64,000 nucleotides of DNA, from contig CALAWP010000079.1 of the NCBI GenBank assembly GCA_937895345.1, forward strand, positions 1 through 64,000, in the 5' to 3' direction. This stretch comes from an uncultured Paenibacillus sp. (GTDB lineage: Bacteria > Bacillota > Bacilli > Paenibacillales > Paenibacillaceae). The first letter of the stretch is position 1. Every line of letters begins with the position of its first letter. The notes beneath the pieces are model-generated. The model did not search any database. It was not told the origin of the DNA and saw only the letters and a list, made by a program, of their open reading frames with translations. Shown in pieces: positions 8,150 through 16,543 of the stretch. Made by a program: the position numbers and the translations under genes.

Positions 8150-10601
8150 CGCCATCCTCCTCCGGCTCATGGTCCCCGGCCGTCCCGAAGCGGACAGGCA
8201 GGGCAAAATAAAAGCGGCTTCCTTTCCCTTCGACGCTGAGAACGCCGATTTCCCCTTGGTGATGCGCCACAATCTCCTTGCAAATGGCCAGTCCGAGCCC
8301 AAGGCCGGATTCGCCTGGCCGGGCCTTGTCCGAACCCCGATAATACCGGTCGAAAATATGCTCCTGCTCCGAGACCGGGATGCCCTTCCCCGTGTCGGCC
8401 ACATGGACGACCGCTTGGCCTTGCCGTTCGGTTTCCCGCACGATTTCGAGCGTTACCGTAACGGTTCCTCCTGGCGGCGTAAACTTTTTGGCGTTCATGA
8501 TCAGATTCGCATACACTTGCTCGATCCGGACGGCATCGATGTCCGCATAGACCCCGCCTTCGCCATGCCCGTCTTCCTTGCCGAAGCCGACCGCCTCGAA
8601 GCGGCTCGTCAAGCCGCCGTCCGCGATGGCCAGCTCGTATTTGCGGTACAGCTGCCGCATGTACGGGAGGATCGCCTGCTTCTTCCTCTTGAACGGAATT
8701 TGCCGCGTCTCCAGCTTCGTCAGCTCGAACAAATCCTCGATGACTCTCTCGAGCATATCCGCTTTGTCCTTAATAATCGTCCAGTACCTGGCGTCGTGCG
8801 GCGAAACGAGCTTGTCCAAAATGGCGATGACATACCCTTTAAGCGAAGTGAGCGGCGTCATCAGTTCATGCGAAATGTTCGCCAGCAAGCGGCGCCGGAA
8901 TTCTTCCTTGCGAGACAGCTCCTCGTTGCGCTGCTCCAGCGTCCGGTTCATCCGCTCCAGCTCCGCCGTCCGTTCGCGAACCTTGTCCTCCAGCGACTCG
9001 TTCAGCGCCGCCAGCTGCTGCGACAGATTTTCCGCCCGGGCAAACGCTTTGGCAAACAGAATCGCCATATTCGCCGACTGGGTAATCAAGAACAGCAGCA
9101 GTCCGAGCGGCGCCAAATCACCGACCTTGGTCATCAAGCTGTAATAGAACACGTCGTTGACGATGCCGGCGCATAAGCAAACGATGCCGACCATGTTAAG
9201 CAGAGAACCCGGACGCTTCCGCCTTGCGGCCAGCAGATAGACGTACAGCATATACCCGACGGTCGGCAAGATGACGACGTAAAAATATACAAACAGCAAT
9301 TTCGTATATACGATGGCCGGCGTCAGCGCAATGAGCGAGCAGTATAGGCCGGCGCACCATTGAGACAGCGTCGCGAACCGTTTGCCCGATTCCTCGGGGT
9401 ACCGCTCGTATATAAACAGAACCAGCAGCAGCAGGCTGCCCATCGGGCTCAAATATTCAAGCTTGATCGCCAGTTCCCAGCTCATCCCCGGAAACAGCGC
9501 CACCGCCATCACTTGGCCGACAAACGATATTCTTACGGCCATCAATGTGCAAATCATGCCAAAATACAAATCCGAACGCGACTTGCGCCGCGAAAAGTAC
9601 AGCATCAGATGATAAAAGCCCATAATGACCAGGCAGCCGAACAACAGCATCTCGTACATGCTTGCCGATTGATGGCGGCCCGCCACCGCCTCCGCCGTCC
9701 CGAGCGAAACATCGTCCCAAATGCCGCCTTTGCGCTGCACGTCATTGGACACCTGGACGACCAGCTCCGCGACGCCAGTATCGGATTGGAAGTAGGCGAT
9801 CGTCGGATACGTGGCCGGCTGCCGCTTGACCTTGCCGGGTTCCGGGGTTCCGCTGGAGGCCAGCAAGTCGCCGTTCACCCACAGCCGATATGCGGAGGCG
9901 ATGGCGGGAACGGACAGCGCGAGCGGCTTCCCGGCCGCCTCGTCGGGCAGCAAAATTCGCAGCCGATAAGTAGCGTAGCCCTGGTTCGAAATGCCTTCCA
10001 CGTCTGCTCGATAGGAGCCCCATGTGCCGGGGACGTGCACATAAGCGGGCTGGGGCAGAGCCTTCGTCGACGCCGGTCCGTTCCCTTGCGTACGGCTCTC
10101 CAAGCTGCCCGCACGGGCGGCATTCCCGGGTCCGGCCGGACGGTCCGCCGGCTCCGAGGGCGGATCGCCGCCCGGCTCTTCCGGAAGGCTGTCCCCCGGC
10201 AGCGCAGCCGGAATGTCGGCCGGCTCCAGCAGCCGCTCCCAATAGAGCTCCCACTCGCCCTCCAGCGGAACGATCCCGTCCTCCGCCGCCTTCCAGCCGC
10301 GCAAATCGATCACGCCGCCGCGGGCTTGATAATCGGCCGTACCGGCTTGGGGCCTTTCAGCCACACCGCTGCGGGCTTGATAGTCTGCCGCACCTTCTTG
10401 CGGCCATTCGGCCACGCCGCCGCGGGCTTGATTATCGGCCGCACCTTCTTGCGGCCTTTCGGCCACGCCGCTGCGGGCTTGATAGTCGGCCGCACCTTCT
10501 TGCAGCCTTTCGGCCGCATCAACCGGCGCGTTGCTCGCATTAGCCGCGAACAAGCACAGGAGCAGCATGAAGCCTATGATGGTAACCGTCGACCGTTTCA
10601 T
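8142..10601 (-). CDS. Sensor histidine kinase with 7TM-DISM receptor module
   Basis: 819 residues from the ATG at 10601. Order: signal peptide (TIIGFMLLLCLFAANA); a 17-residue tandem repeat region (EGAADYQARSGVAERPQ, four copies); an extracytoplasmic jelly-roll of the 7TMR-DISMED type (LEGEWELYWERLL ... VHVPGTW); a seven-helix membrane block (~315-515); a coiled coil; HisKA with SHELMTPLTSLKGY (~577); and HATPase with NLIMNAKKF, VADTGKGIP and GLGLAICKE. DISM kinases are thought to sense carbohydrates or other small ligands outside the cell. ATGs at 10610 and 10712 are alternatives; the chosen one gives a clean signal peptide, but its ribosome-binding site is weak. It forms a pair with the regulator gene it overlaps. 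Confidence 0.9.
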   Translation of the reverse strand: MKRSTVTIIGFMLLLCLFAANASNAPVDAAERLQEGAADYQARSGVAERPQEGAADNQARGGVAEWPQEGAADYQARSGVAERPQAGTADYQARGGVIDLRGWKAAEDGIVPLEGEWELYWERLLEPADIPAALPGDSLPEEPGGDPPSEPADRPAGPGNAARAGSLESRTQGNGPASTKALPQPAYVHVPGTWGSYRADVEGISNQGYATYRLRILLPDEAAGKPLALSVPAIASAYRLWVNGDLLASSGTPEPGKVKRQPATYPTIAYFQSDTGVAELVVQVSNDVQRKGGIWDDVSLGTAEAVAGRHQSASMYEMLLFGCLVIMGFYHLMLYFSRRKSRSDLYFGMICTLMAVRISFVGQVMAVALFPGMSWELAIKLEYLSPMGSLLLLVLFIYERYPEESGKRFATLSQWCAGLYCSLIALTPAIVYTKLLFVYFYVVILPTVGYMLYVYLLAARRKRPGSLLNMVGIVCLCAGIVNDVFYYSLMTKVGDLAPLGLLLFLITQSANMAILFAKAFARAENLSQQLAALNESLEDKVRERTAELERMNRTLEQRNEELSRKEEFRRRLLANISHELMTPLTSLKGYVIAILDKLVSPHDARYWTIIKDKADMLERVIEDLFELTKLETRQIPFKRKKQAILPYMRQLYRKYELAIADGGLTSRFEAVGFGKEDGHGEGGVYADIDAVRIEQVYANLIMNAKKFTPPGGTVTVTLEIVRETERQGQAVVHVADTGKGIPVSEQEHIFDRYYRGSDKARPGESGLGLGLAICKEIVAHHQGEIGVLSVEGKGSRFYFALPVRFGTAGDHEPEEDGDE
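10324..10527. repeat. 51-bp in-frame tandem repeat, four copies
   Basis: Units begin at 10324, 10375, 10426 and 10477, each exactly 51 bp, encoding 17-residue units just after the signal peptide of the sensor kinase. They differ by a few bases each. The exact 3n unit length means copy-number change would not break the frame. Confidence 0.95.
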
Positions 10602-10716
10602 CGCATCCATTCCCAACGCATAACGTATGTACTCTACTCTTTTACGATAACCGATCATGTCGAAAAATGATAGAACAAGGCGAAAATGCTGCCGCTTAAA
10701 AAACGTATACACGGAC

Positions 10717-10755
10717 CAAGGACCGCCCGAAGCTGCCGCTCCGAAACGGTCCTTG
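10717..10755 (-). terminator. Probable terminator of the second SLH surface-protein gene
   Basis: Stem AAGGACCG / CGGTCCTT around a GC-rich loop with internal pairing, ~65 bp after the stop codon of the paralogue. It lacks a strong T-run directly after the stem. It is a relative of the hairpin at 2771-2813. Confidence 0.6.
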
Positions 10756-10818
10756 CGCCATTACTCTATCGTTTCCCGCCATCCGGCTGCCTGCTCGACC
10801 TTCCCGGCTCTGCGTTTG

Positions 10819-13800
10819 TCAGCCGCCGATCCATCCCGCTGCGTGCAGCAGACGATAAACGATCGCAGCCGTTTCCGCCCGACTGATCGCCTCTCCCGGT
10901 CGAAGCCGTCCGTCCGCACCGTTCACCAGCCCTTGGGCAATGGCCGCCGCCGCCGGCTCTTTCGCCCAGCCGCTCACGTTCGCGCCATCGGCGAATGCGG
11001 CCAGCACGGCATCGGCGTCCGCCGATTCGGCGTTCAGCCCCGCCGTCTTCATCGCCCGTCCGATCATGACCATCGCTTCTTCACGGGTAATGACGGCCGA
11101 CGGCCGGAACGAGCCGTCCGCATAGCCGCCGGCGATGCCGTATTTCTGTGCGGCCGACACGGCGGGGGCATGCCAATCCGCTTCCCGGACGTCCTTTGGG
11201 AGCTCCCCGGCTCCGCCGGCGGGCAGCCCCAGCGCCCGAACGAGAATGGCGGCAAATTCGGCGCGCGTAATGGCGGCATCCGGTTGGAATCGGCCGGGGG
11301 CCGCGCCGTTCAACACCATTCGGGAAGCCAGCTCTTCAATAGCTGCCCGGCCCCAATGACCGGCCGTATCTTCAAAGGCAACCGTCCGCCCGATTACTGC
11401 ATAAGTGCCGCTCTTTAAGCTGTATGCCGCCGCCATGACGGCATCGCCGCTCTCGATCAAGCGGGTCGGCACATGACGGAGCGTTCCGTCCTCATCCACC
11501 GCGACCGCCGTAACCGTTCCCCGGTTCCGCCCGTTCGGAAGCGGAATTTCCATTTGCACATGCCGCGAGAACTCGTCCATCCGTACCGACCGGCCGGCAT
11601 GCTCCGCCGAAACCGTAAATTCGAACGGCGGCGCGACGACCGCGAATCCTTGTTCCTTCGCATGGCGCTCCAGCCGCTCCGCCTTCGACGGATCGCCGGC
11701 AGCGACGGCTATTCGCAAGTTCATCTCACTCCGTCCGTCTTCGCCGGACCACTCCTCCGGCGAGCGTTCAAGCGCCGGCAAGGACAATCGTTCGGCGATC
11801 CGTTGCGCCGAAATTTCCGCTGCGGGCAGAAGGATATGGCCGTCGGGCGTTCGCAAGACGAACATGCCCCGCTTCTCCTCCAGCGCCTGAATAACGCCGC
11901 TGCTCAACCGAACGGCGGTTTCGTCCGCCTCCGTATCGATCGGCACGACAAGAACGGCAGGGCTCGCCGCTTCCTTCAGCCTTGAGACCAGCTCGTCCGA
12001 ATCGAAGGTAACGACAACCGTTGCCCGTCCGTTTGAAGCTTCCACTTCGCTTTTCGCAAGACGCTCCAGCAGCATGTCGTTCAAGTAAACGCCCAGTCTG
12101 TCTCTGCTCTCATCCGGCATCGGGAGGACCGGAGGCGGAGGAGGCGCCTGCTGCCGGGTAACCGTCACTTCGTAGCTTTTGGTTGTGACCCCGTCCTGCG
12201 CCGTTACGACAATGGCGATGCGGTTTTCCCCCGTTTGGAGCATCACCGGCCCGGACTCCGACCCGCTGGCTGCCGCGATGCCGCCGATCGTTAACGTTGC
12301 GCCCTCATGAGCGGTTTCGGCGGTTACGGACAGCCGCGCTGCCCCATACGGCACGGTTGCCGTGTATTCGAGAGTATCCGTGTCAAATTCGGGTTCGATG
12401 GAGCCGGCCGACAACGCCAGGCTCCTCAAATCGGCGTTCACGCTAGCCGCCCGGTTCACCGTAATGGTGTACGTTGCCGTATCGACTCCGTTTTCCGCCG
12501 TTACGACAACGGGAATCGCATTGCTCCCTACGGTTAAGGCCACATCGGCGCCTGAACCGCTCGCGACCTCTTCGCCGTTTATCGTCAGCCTCGCCGCCTC
12601 ATGCTCTGCTGCTGCTGTGATCGTTATCGCTGCCGTCTCGTGAACAACATCCGCTGCGTATGTCCGCGTATCGGCAGCAAACGCCGGATCCAGCGAACCC
12701 GGATTGACAGCCAGGCTTTCCAGCCGCGTATTGTCCGAAGCTTCCCTCACGACCGTAATGGCATATACGAGCGTCGTCGTCTGGTCTTGGGCCGTAATCT
12801 CCACCTCGATTACGTTGGAGCCGACGAGCAGCGCAATATCGCCCGCCGCCGGCTGGCCGTTAGCTGTAATGGAACTGACAACTGCGGCCGGGTCGGCAGG
12901 AACGGCATTCACCCGCGTCAGAGCTGTCTCGTTCGGCACCGCAGCCGTATACTCGTACGTGTCCGCATGCACCGGCTCGTTCAGCGGGATGCCGTCCAGC
13001 GACAGGCTGCCGAGAGCCGCGTTGCCGGACGGAGCTCTTGTCACCTCGACGACGTAGGTTAGTTCGGTCGTATTGTCCTCCGCCGTTACTTGCACTTCGA
13101 TGCGGTTGACCCCGACCTTCAGCGGAATCGTGCCGGCGGCCGGCGCTCCATCTGCATATACCGCGTACGACGCCTTGACATCGTTCGCAACGGCCGTTAC
13201 TTCGGTTGACGCCGTTTCATGCGGCACGCTGACCGTATATTGGTACACGTCCGCATCGAAGGCCGGCTCCAGTTCGCCTGCGGAAACGGTCAATTCGCGC
13301 AAGGCGGCATCTTGGGACGGATGCACCGTCAAACGGACGGCAAACGAAACATCCGCCATCTGATCCGCCCTGACCGTGACGATGGCCGTATAGCTGCCCG
13401 TCTCCAGACCGGCTCCGGCCTGCACCGTAAAGCTTGTCGAGGAAGTGGCGTCATCGAGCCGGTTCGCGGTTGGAGGAACGAGCGCAAACGCTCCGCTGTC
13501 TCCGCCGCTCAAGCTGACGGAAAGGTTGTTCAGCACCCCCGTTCCCGTCCGCGTTACGGTGATCGTCTTCGACGAACCCTCCGAATAGCCGGCCGTCAAG
13601 GCATCCAGCGTCGCATCGGCGATCGGAGCGACTGTATAGGAATGATGGACGGTTTGCGTCACCTCGAACGTCTTGGGCGTTTTATGCTCCGCCGTTACCG
13701 ACACGATCGCCCTGTACACGCCCGGCGCAAGACCGGTCCGGGATTTCAAGGCGAAAGTCGTCGACGGCGTGGCGTCGTCGAGCGTCGTCGCTGCGGGCGG

Positions 13801-15306
13801 ATCGATCTCGAACGCATCCGTATCCCCGCCGCTCAGCGCGACGTTCAGATTGTACAGCGTTCCTTGTCCCGTCCGCGCAACGGTGACCGTTCTCGACGAT
13901 CCTTCCGCATACCCGGCCGTTAAGGCGTTCAGCGTCAGATCCGCCATTTCGGCGATATCCGCGGAGTACACCTCTTGCGTCACATAAAAAGTAACATCGG
14001 CCATCCGGTCCGCCTTCACCGTGACGGCGGTCGTATAAACGCCCGGAGGAAGATCGTCCTTCGCTTTCAGCTTGAACGACGTTTCGGAAGCGTCGTCGTC
14101 AAGCGTCGTCAGCGCAGGCGGCTGCGTTATGACAAAATGGTCCGAATTGCCGATCGTTACCGACAATTGCTCCAGCCGGCCGACGCCCGTCCGAACCAGC
14201 TGTACTTCCTTTTCCTCCTGCGTCCCCGGCAAATAACCTTCCCCCACTCCGTTCAGCGTCTTATCCGCAATGGGCCGAAGCGTAAAGGACGGCACTTCGT
14301 TTACCGCAAATCCTTTAATATTGGAGCCGGTATGGACCGGATACACGGCCGAACCGTCCGCATTCATGCGGTAAATGGTAACGGAGCTGTCATATTGATT
14401 GTTGGACAGAGCAAAATAAATTTTGCCCGAGGCGGAATCGAAATCGATATGTTTGATGTAATTATCCGCATTGCCCGACGTATACAGCGTTTGCTCGGTT
14501 CCGGTATTCAAATCGACCGCGCCGACCGTATTGCTCACCGTATAATAAAGCTTCCGGCTGGCGGAATCGATCACCATGTCCGTATAATTGCCGCCGATAC
14601 CGGTCTTGTAAGAGGCCACCGCCTTCGTTGCCGCCGACATGCGCATGAAGCTGTTGTGATGAACCTCGGCCCCCGTAGATTGAAAGAAATAAACGTTGCC
14701 GCCCGTCTCGTCGACAGCCGTTCCCAGAATGTTCGAATAATTGCCGGTCGGCGCATAGAGCGTTTCGGCCGTATGTCCGGGATTCCATACTCTCAGTTGG
14801 GAGTTCTGTGTCCAATTAGCGGTATCGATCAACGTGCTCGTAAAATACAGCTTGCCGGAGGAACGGTCCAATGCCAAGTAGTTGACCTTATTTCCAGCAT
14901 CGATCGTACCGACGGTTGCCGAATCGGACAATCTAATCTTGGAAATATGTTGGTTTGTATCCGCATAAAAAATATGGCCGCCTTCCTGATCGACCTCTAT
15001 CACCGTCGGGGTTGTGGTAAAGGTAAACCCGCTGTCCACGATCGTCGTCATCGACCCGTCCGTCAAATTCATCATTTTTACGGTCGACATATGAAGATTA
15101 CTGTTCGTTATAAACAAATACGGCGTCGCATTCGCCCCGCTCGCATGCGCCTCCTGCCCCCGCAGCGCGCCCGAGACTGCAAGCAGAACCATAAGCGCCG
15201 CCGCGCAGCTTATCGCAAGCAGAAGGCGGCAACGGATCGTTATGCTGCGCGACGCGGCCACGGGAAGGGAAGCGTTCGCCGTCATCGTTTTGTTCATCCT
15301 TTTCAT
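10819..15306 (-). CDS. Giant S-layer-homology surface protein 2, paralogue of the first
   Basis: 1495 residues, the same length and domain order as the protein at 2879-7366: signal peptide (~1-55), propeller-like region with FITNSN and LYYTVSNTVG strands, three ~108-residue repeats (DVTLNALTAGYAEGSSRTVT type), four cadherin-like repeats, proline hinge (QQAPPPPPVLP), an unrecognised domain, and three SLH domains ending in the same AGWIGG-like tail. The two are collinear throughout but clearly diverged, so the duplication is old. The start region has GGAGTGAGAGTGAGACG before ATG; an ATG nine bases downstream is possible. Its promoter carries the same direct-repeat box. Anchoring to the cell wall is expected; the ligand is unknown. 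Confidence 0.92.
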   Translation of the reverse strand: MKRMNKTMTANASLPVAASRSITIRCRLLLAISCAAALMVLLAVSGALRGQEAHASGANATPYLFITNSNLHMSTVKMMNLTDGSMTTIVDSGFTFTTTPTVIEVDQEGGHIFYADTNQHISKIRLSDSATVGTIDAGNKVNYLALDRSSGKLYFTSTLIDTANWTQNSQLRVWNPGHTAETLYAPTGNYSNILGTAVDETGGNVYFFQSTGAEVHHNSFMRMSAATKAVASYKTGIGGNYTDMVIDSASRKLYYTVSNTVGAVDLNTGTEQTLYTSGNADNYIKHIDFDSASGKIYFALSNNQYDSSVTIYRMNADGSAVYPVHTGSNIKGFAVNEVPSFTLRPIADKTLNGVGEGYLPGTQEEKEVQLVRTGVGRLEQLSVTIGNSDHFVITQPPALTTLDDDASETSFKLKAKDDLPPGVYTTAVTVKADRMADVTFYVTQEVYSADIAEMADLTLNALTAGYAEGSSRTVTVARTGQGTLYNLNVALSGGDTDAFEIDPPAATTLDDATPSTTFALKSRTGLAPGVYRAIVSVTAEHKTPKTFEVTQTVHHSYTVAPIADATLDALTAGYSEGSSKTITVTRTGTGVLNNLSVSLSGGDSGAFALVPPTANRLDDATSSTSFTVQAGAGLETGSYTAIVTVRADQMADVSFAVRLTVHPSQDAALRELTVSAGELEPAFDADVYQYTVSVPHETASTEVTAVANDVKASYAVYADGAPAAGTIPLKVGVNRIEVQVTAEDNTTELTYVVEVTRAPSGNAALGSLSLDGIPLNEPVHADTYEYTAAVPNETALTRVNAVPADPAAVVSSITANGQPAAGDIALLVGSNVIEVEITAQDQTTTLVYAITVVREASDNTRLESLAVNPGSLDPAFAADTRTYAADVVHETAAITITAAAEHEAARLTINGEEVASGSGADVALTVGSNAIPVVVTAENGVDTATYTITVNRAASVNADLRSLALSAGSIEPEFDTDTLEYTATVPYGAARLSVTAETAHEGATLTIGGIAAASGSESGPVMLQTGENRIAIVVTAQDGVTTKSYEVTVTRQQAPPPPPVLPMPDESRDRLGVYLNDMLLERLAKSEVEASNGRATVVVTFDSDELVSRLKEAASPAVLVVPIDTEADETAVRLSSGVIQALEEKRGMFVLRTPDGHILLPAAEISAQRIAERLSLPALERSPEEWSGEDGRSEMNLRIAVAAGDPSKAERLERHAKEQGFAVVAPPFEFTVSAEHAGRSVRMDEFSRHVQMEIPLPNGRNRGTVTAVAVDEDGTLRHVPTRLIESGDAVMAAAYSLKSGTYAVIGRTVAFEDTAGHWGRAAIEELASRMVLNGAAPGRFQPDAAITRAEFAAILVRALGLPAGGAGELPKDVREADWHAPAVSAAQKYGIAGGYADGSFRPSAVITREEAMVMIGRAMKTAGLNAESADADAVLAAFADGANVSGWAKEPAAAAIAQGLVNGADGRLRPGEAISRAETAAIVYRLLHAAGWIGG

Positions 15307-15362
15307 CGTCTCACTCTCACTCCATCTCTTCTGTATTGGGATTCGTCCAAGCTTTGTCGTTC

Positions 15363-15399
15363 ATAATCTAACAAACCCAGTTTAAAACCGGTTAAAAAA
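15363..15399 (-). promoter_or_regulatory. Promoter with 11-bp direct-repeat regulator box, surface protein 2
   Basis: GTTTAAAA at 15380-15387 and GTTAAAAA at 15391-15398 are 11 bp apart, and ATAATCTA at 15363-15370 is the same distance from the box as in front of the first paralogue. The AACCCAG/GACCCAG spacer is also shared. Conservation of the box while flanking bases differ supports a common activator, most simply the OmpR-type regulator encoded between the two genes. Confidence 0.65.
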
Positions 15400-15410
15400 T
15401 TCATTTTTTG

Positions 15411-15438
15411 TTGATTTCTTCTGCCAAACCGCTATAAT
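15411..15438 (+). promoter_or_regulatory. Sigma-A promoter of the T-box/argS transcript
   Basis: TTGATT (15411-15416), 16-bp spacer, TATAAT (15433-15438). Transcription should start near 15445, immediately before the T-box stem I sequence. It diverges from the surface-protein promoter about 15 bp away. Confidence 0.75.
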
Positions 15439-15720
15439 ACTGTCTAACATCCATGAACGGGAGAGTAGCGATCAGTCGCGTCCAACAGCGAGCCGGGGCG
15501 GTGGAAGCCGGCGGACGAACGATTGGCGAAGAGGACCCGGGAGATGGCTTTCCGAACCGGAGGCCGGCCGCCGCAGCGGACGCCGCCCCAGTAGGAAAGT
15601 CCGGCTGAGGCGCCGTTACCGCATAAGCGATCCGAAGCTGACAGCCGCAATTCGCACAGCCGCGCGCGATTCAGTCCAGGCGGACAGCTTGGCCGCATGG
15701 CATGGCGTACCGCGAATGAC

Positions 15721-15859
15721 GGGCTGGCCGTACGCATTGGCAGACCGCACTGGCGGGCGGGCCGTACGCACTGGCAGACCGCACTGGCGGGCGGGCCCTA
15801 CGCATTAGCGCACCGCTATTGGCGGGCGGGCCCTACGCATTAGCGCACCGCTATTGGCG
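15721..15859. repeat. 34-35-bp tandem repeat inside the T-box leader, four copies
   Basis: Four adjacent units of the form GGGCGGGCCSTACGCA followed by TTAGCGCACCGCTATTGGC or its variant. Copies three and four are identical over 35 bp; the first two are variants. They lie between the stem III region and the antiterminator/T-box sequence, a stretch that is normally short. Confidence 0.92.
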
Positions 15860-15903
15860 GGCTTGGCCGTACCTTCGGATAATTGGAGTGGCACCGCGGG
15901 ATT

Positions 15904-15933
15904 ACCCCCGTCTCTAAACGAGACGGGGGTTTT
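15904..15933 (+). terminator. T-box-controlled intrinsic terminator
   Basis: ACCCCCGTCTC-TAAAC-GAGACGGGGGT followed by TTT: an 11-bp perfect stem. Its 5' flank overlaps the T-box sequence, as expected for a terminator that competes with the antiterminator. Confidence 0.92.
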
Positions 15934-15959
15934 ATGTGTTTGCAGCCAAACAACCGTTC

Positions 15960-16470
15960 CAACGGACACACACGCTCTAAAGTTCCTTGCATACTCAAAC
16001 CCATTATTTGGGCTCGATTAGCAACCGTCAGGTTCGTTACAGTTACGGCGAGGCTACGGCGAGGGTTACCGCGATGCTACGGTGAGGCTACGGCGAGGTT
16101 ACGGCGAGGATTATGGCGAGTAATGTAACGAACCTCAGCGGGCTTATTTGCACCAAAATGGCCGCTTCAGAAATCTAATGAACGCCAGCGAGCTTATTGG
16201 CCCAAAAGTGGGGGCATATCGTCCGAAAATCGGTTAATAGCATCTCTAAGGTTCGTTACTTTTTCAAGCCGCTCATTTTGGCTCGATTAGCAACCGTCAG
16301 GTTCGTCACAGTTACAGCGCGGGTTACGTCGAGGTTACCGCGAGGGTTACCGCGAGGTTACGGCGAGGCAATGGCGAGGGTTACCGCGAGGCTACGGCGA
16401 AGGTTACGTCAAGGTTACTGCGAGGCTACGGCGATGGTTACCGCGAAGTTACGGCGAGGGATCCAATATC
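15960..16470. repeat. Duplicated repeat block with GTTACSGCGAGG arrays between T-box and argS
   Basis: Two related blocks. Each has a leader containing GGCTCGATTAGCAACCGTCA then GGTTCGT-ACAGTTAC (16011-16045 and 16279-16315), followed by an array of GTTACGGCGAGG / CTACGGCGAGG units (16040-16115 and 16310-16460). Between them lies an inverted copy GTAACGAACCTCAGC-GGGCTTATTT (16124 on). Nothing in the 600 bp from the terminator to argS looks like a gene; open frames here only reflect the repeat. Confidence 0.85.
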
Positions 16471-16543
16471 CGCTCCATAGCTGCGCCTATCCGTTACCGT
16501 TCAAACGAACAAAACACGTAATATGTTAAGGAGGTTAACTTTT

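Larger units (their letters stand above)
15445..15936 (+). promoter_or_regulatory. T-box riboswitch leader
   Basis: The T-box hallmarks are present in order: GGGAGAGTAGC near 15459; the stem I apical part AGCGAGCCGGGGCGGTGG (15492 on); GTAGGAAAGTCCGGCTGAGG with GCCGTTACCGC (stem III region, ~15592-15625); the T-box proper GGAGTGGCACCGCGGG (15885-15900); and an intrinsic terminator (15904-15933). The TGGC bulge predicts a tRNA with discriminator G, which fits tRNA-Arg but not only that. I could not fix the specifier codon; an AGA (15542-15544) is a candidate. The next gene downstream is argS, but 600 bp away. A tandem repeat interrupts the leader before the antiterminator. Confidence 0.88.

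Noticed and set aside
10324..15859. Tandem repeats considered as CRISPR arrays
   Set aside because: Units are directly adjacent with no unique spacers and no cas genes nearby.
15883..16529. Two open frames running through the repeat blocks upstream of argS
   Set aside because: Their similarity comes only from the repeated DNA. The first starts inside the T-box sequence and neither has a ribosome-binding site.
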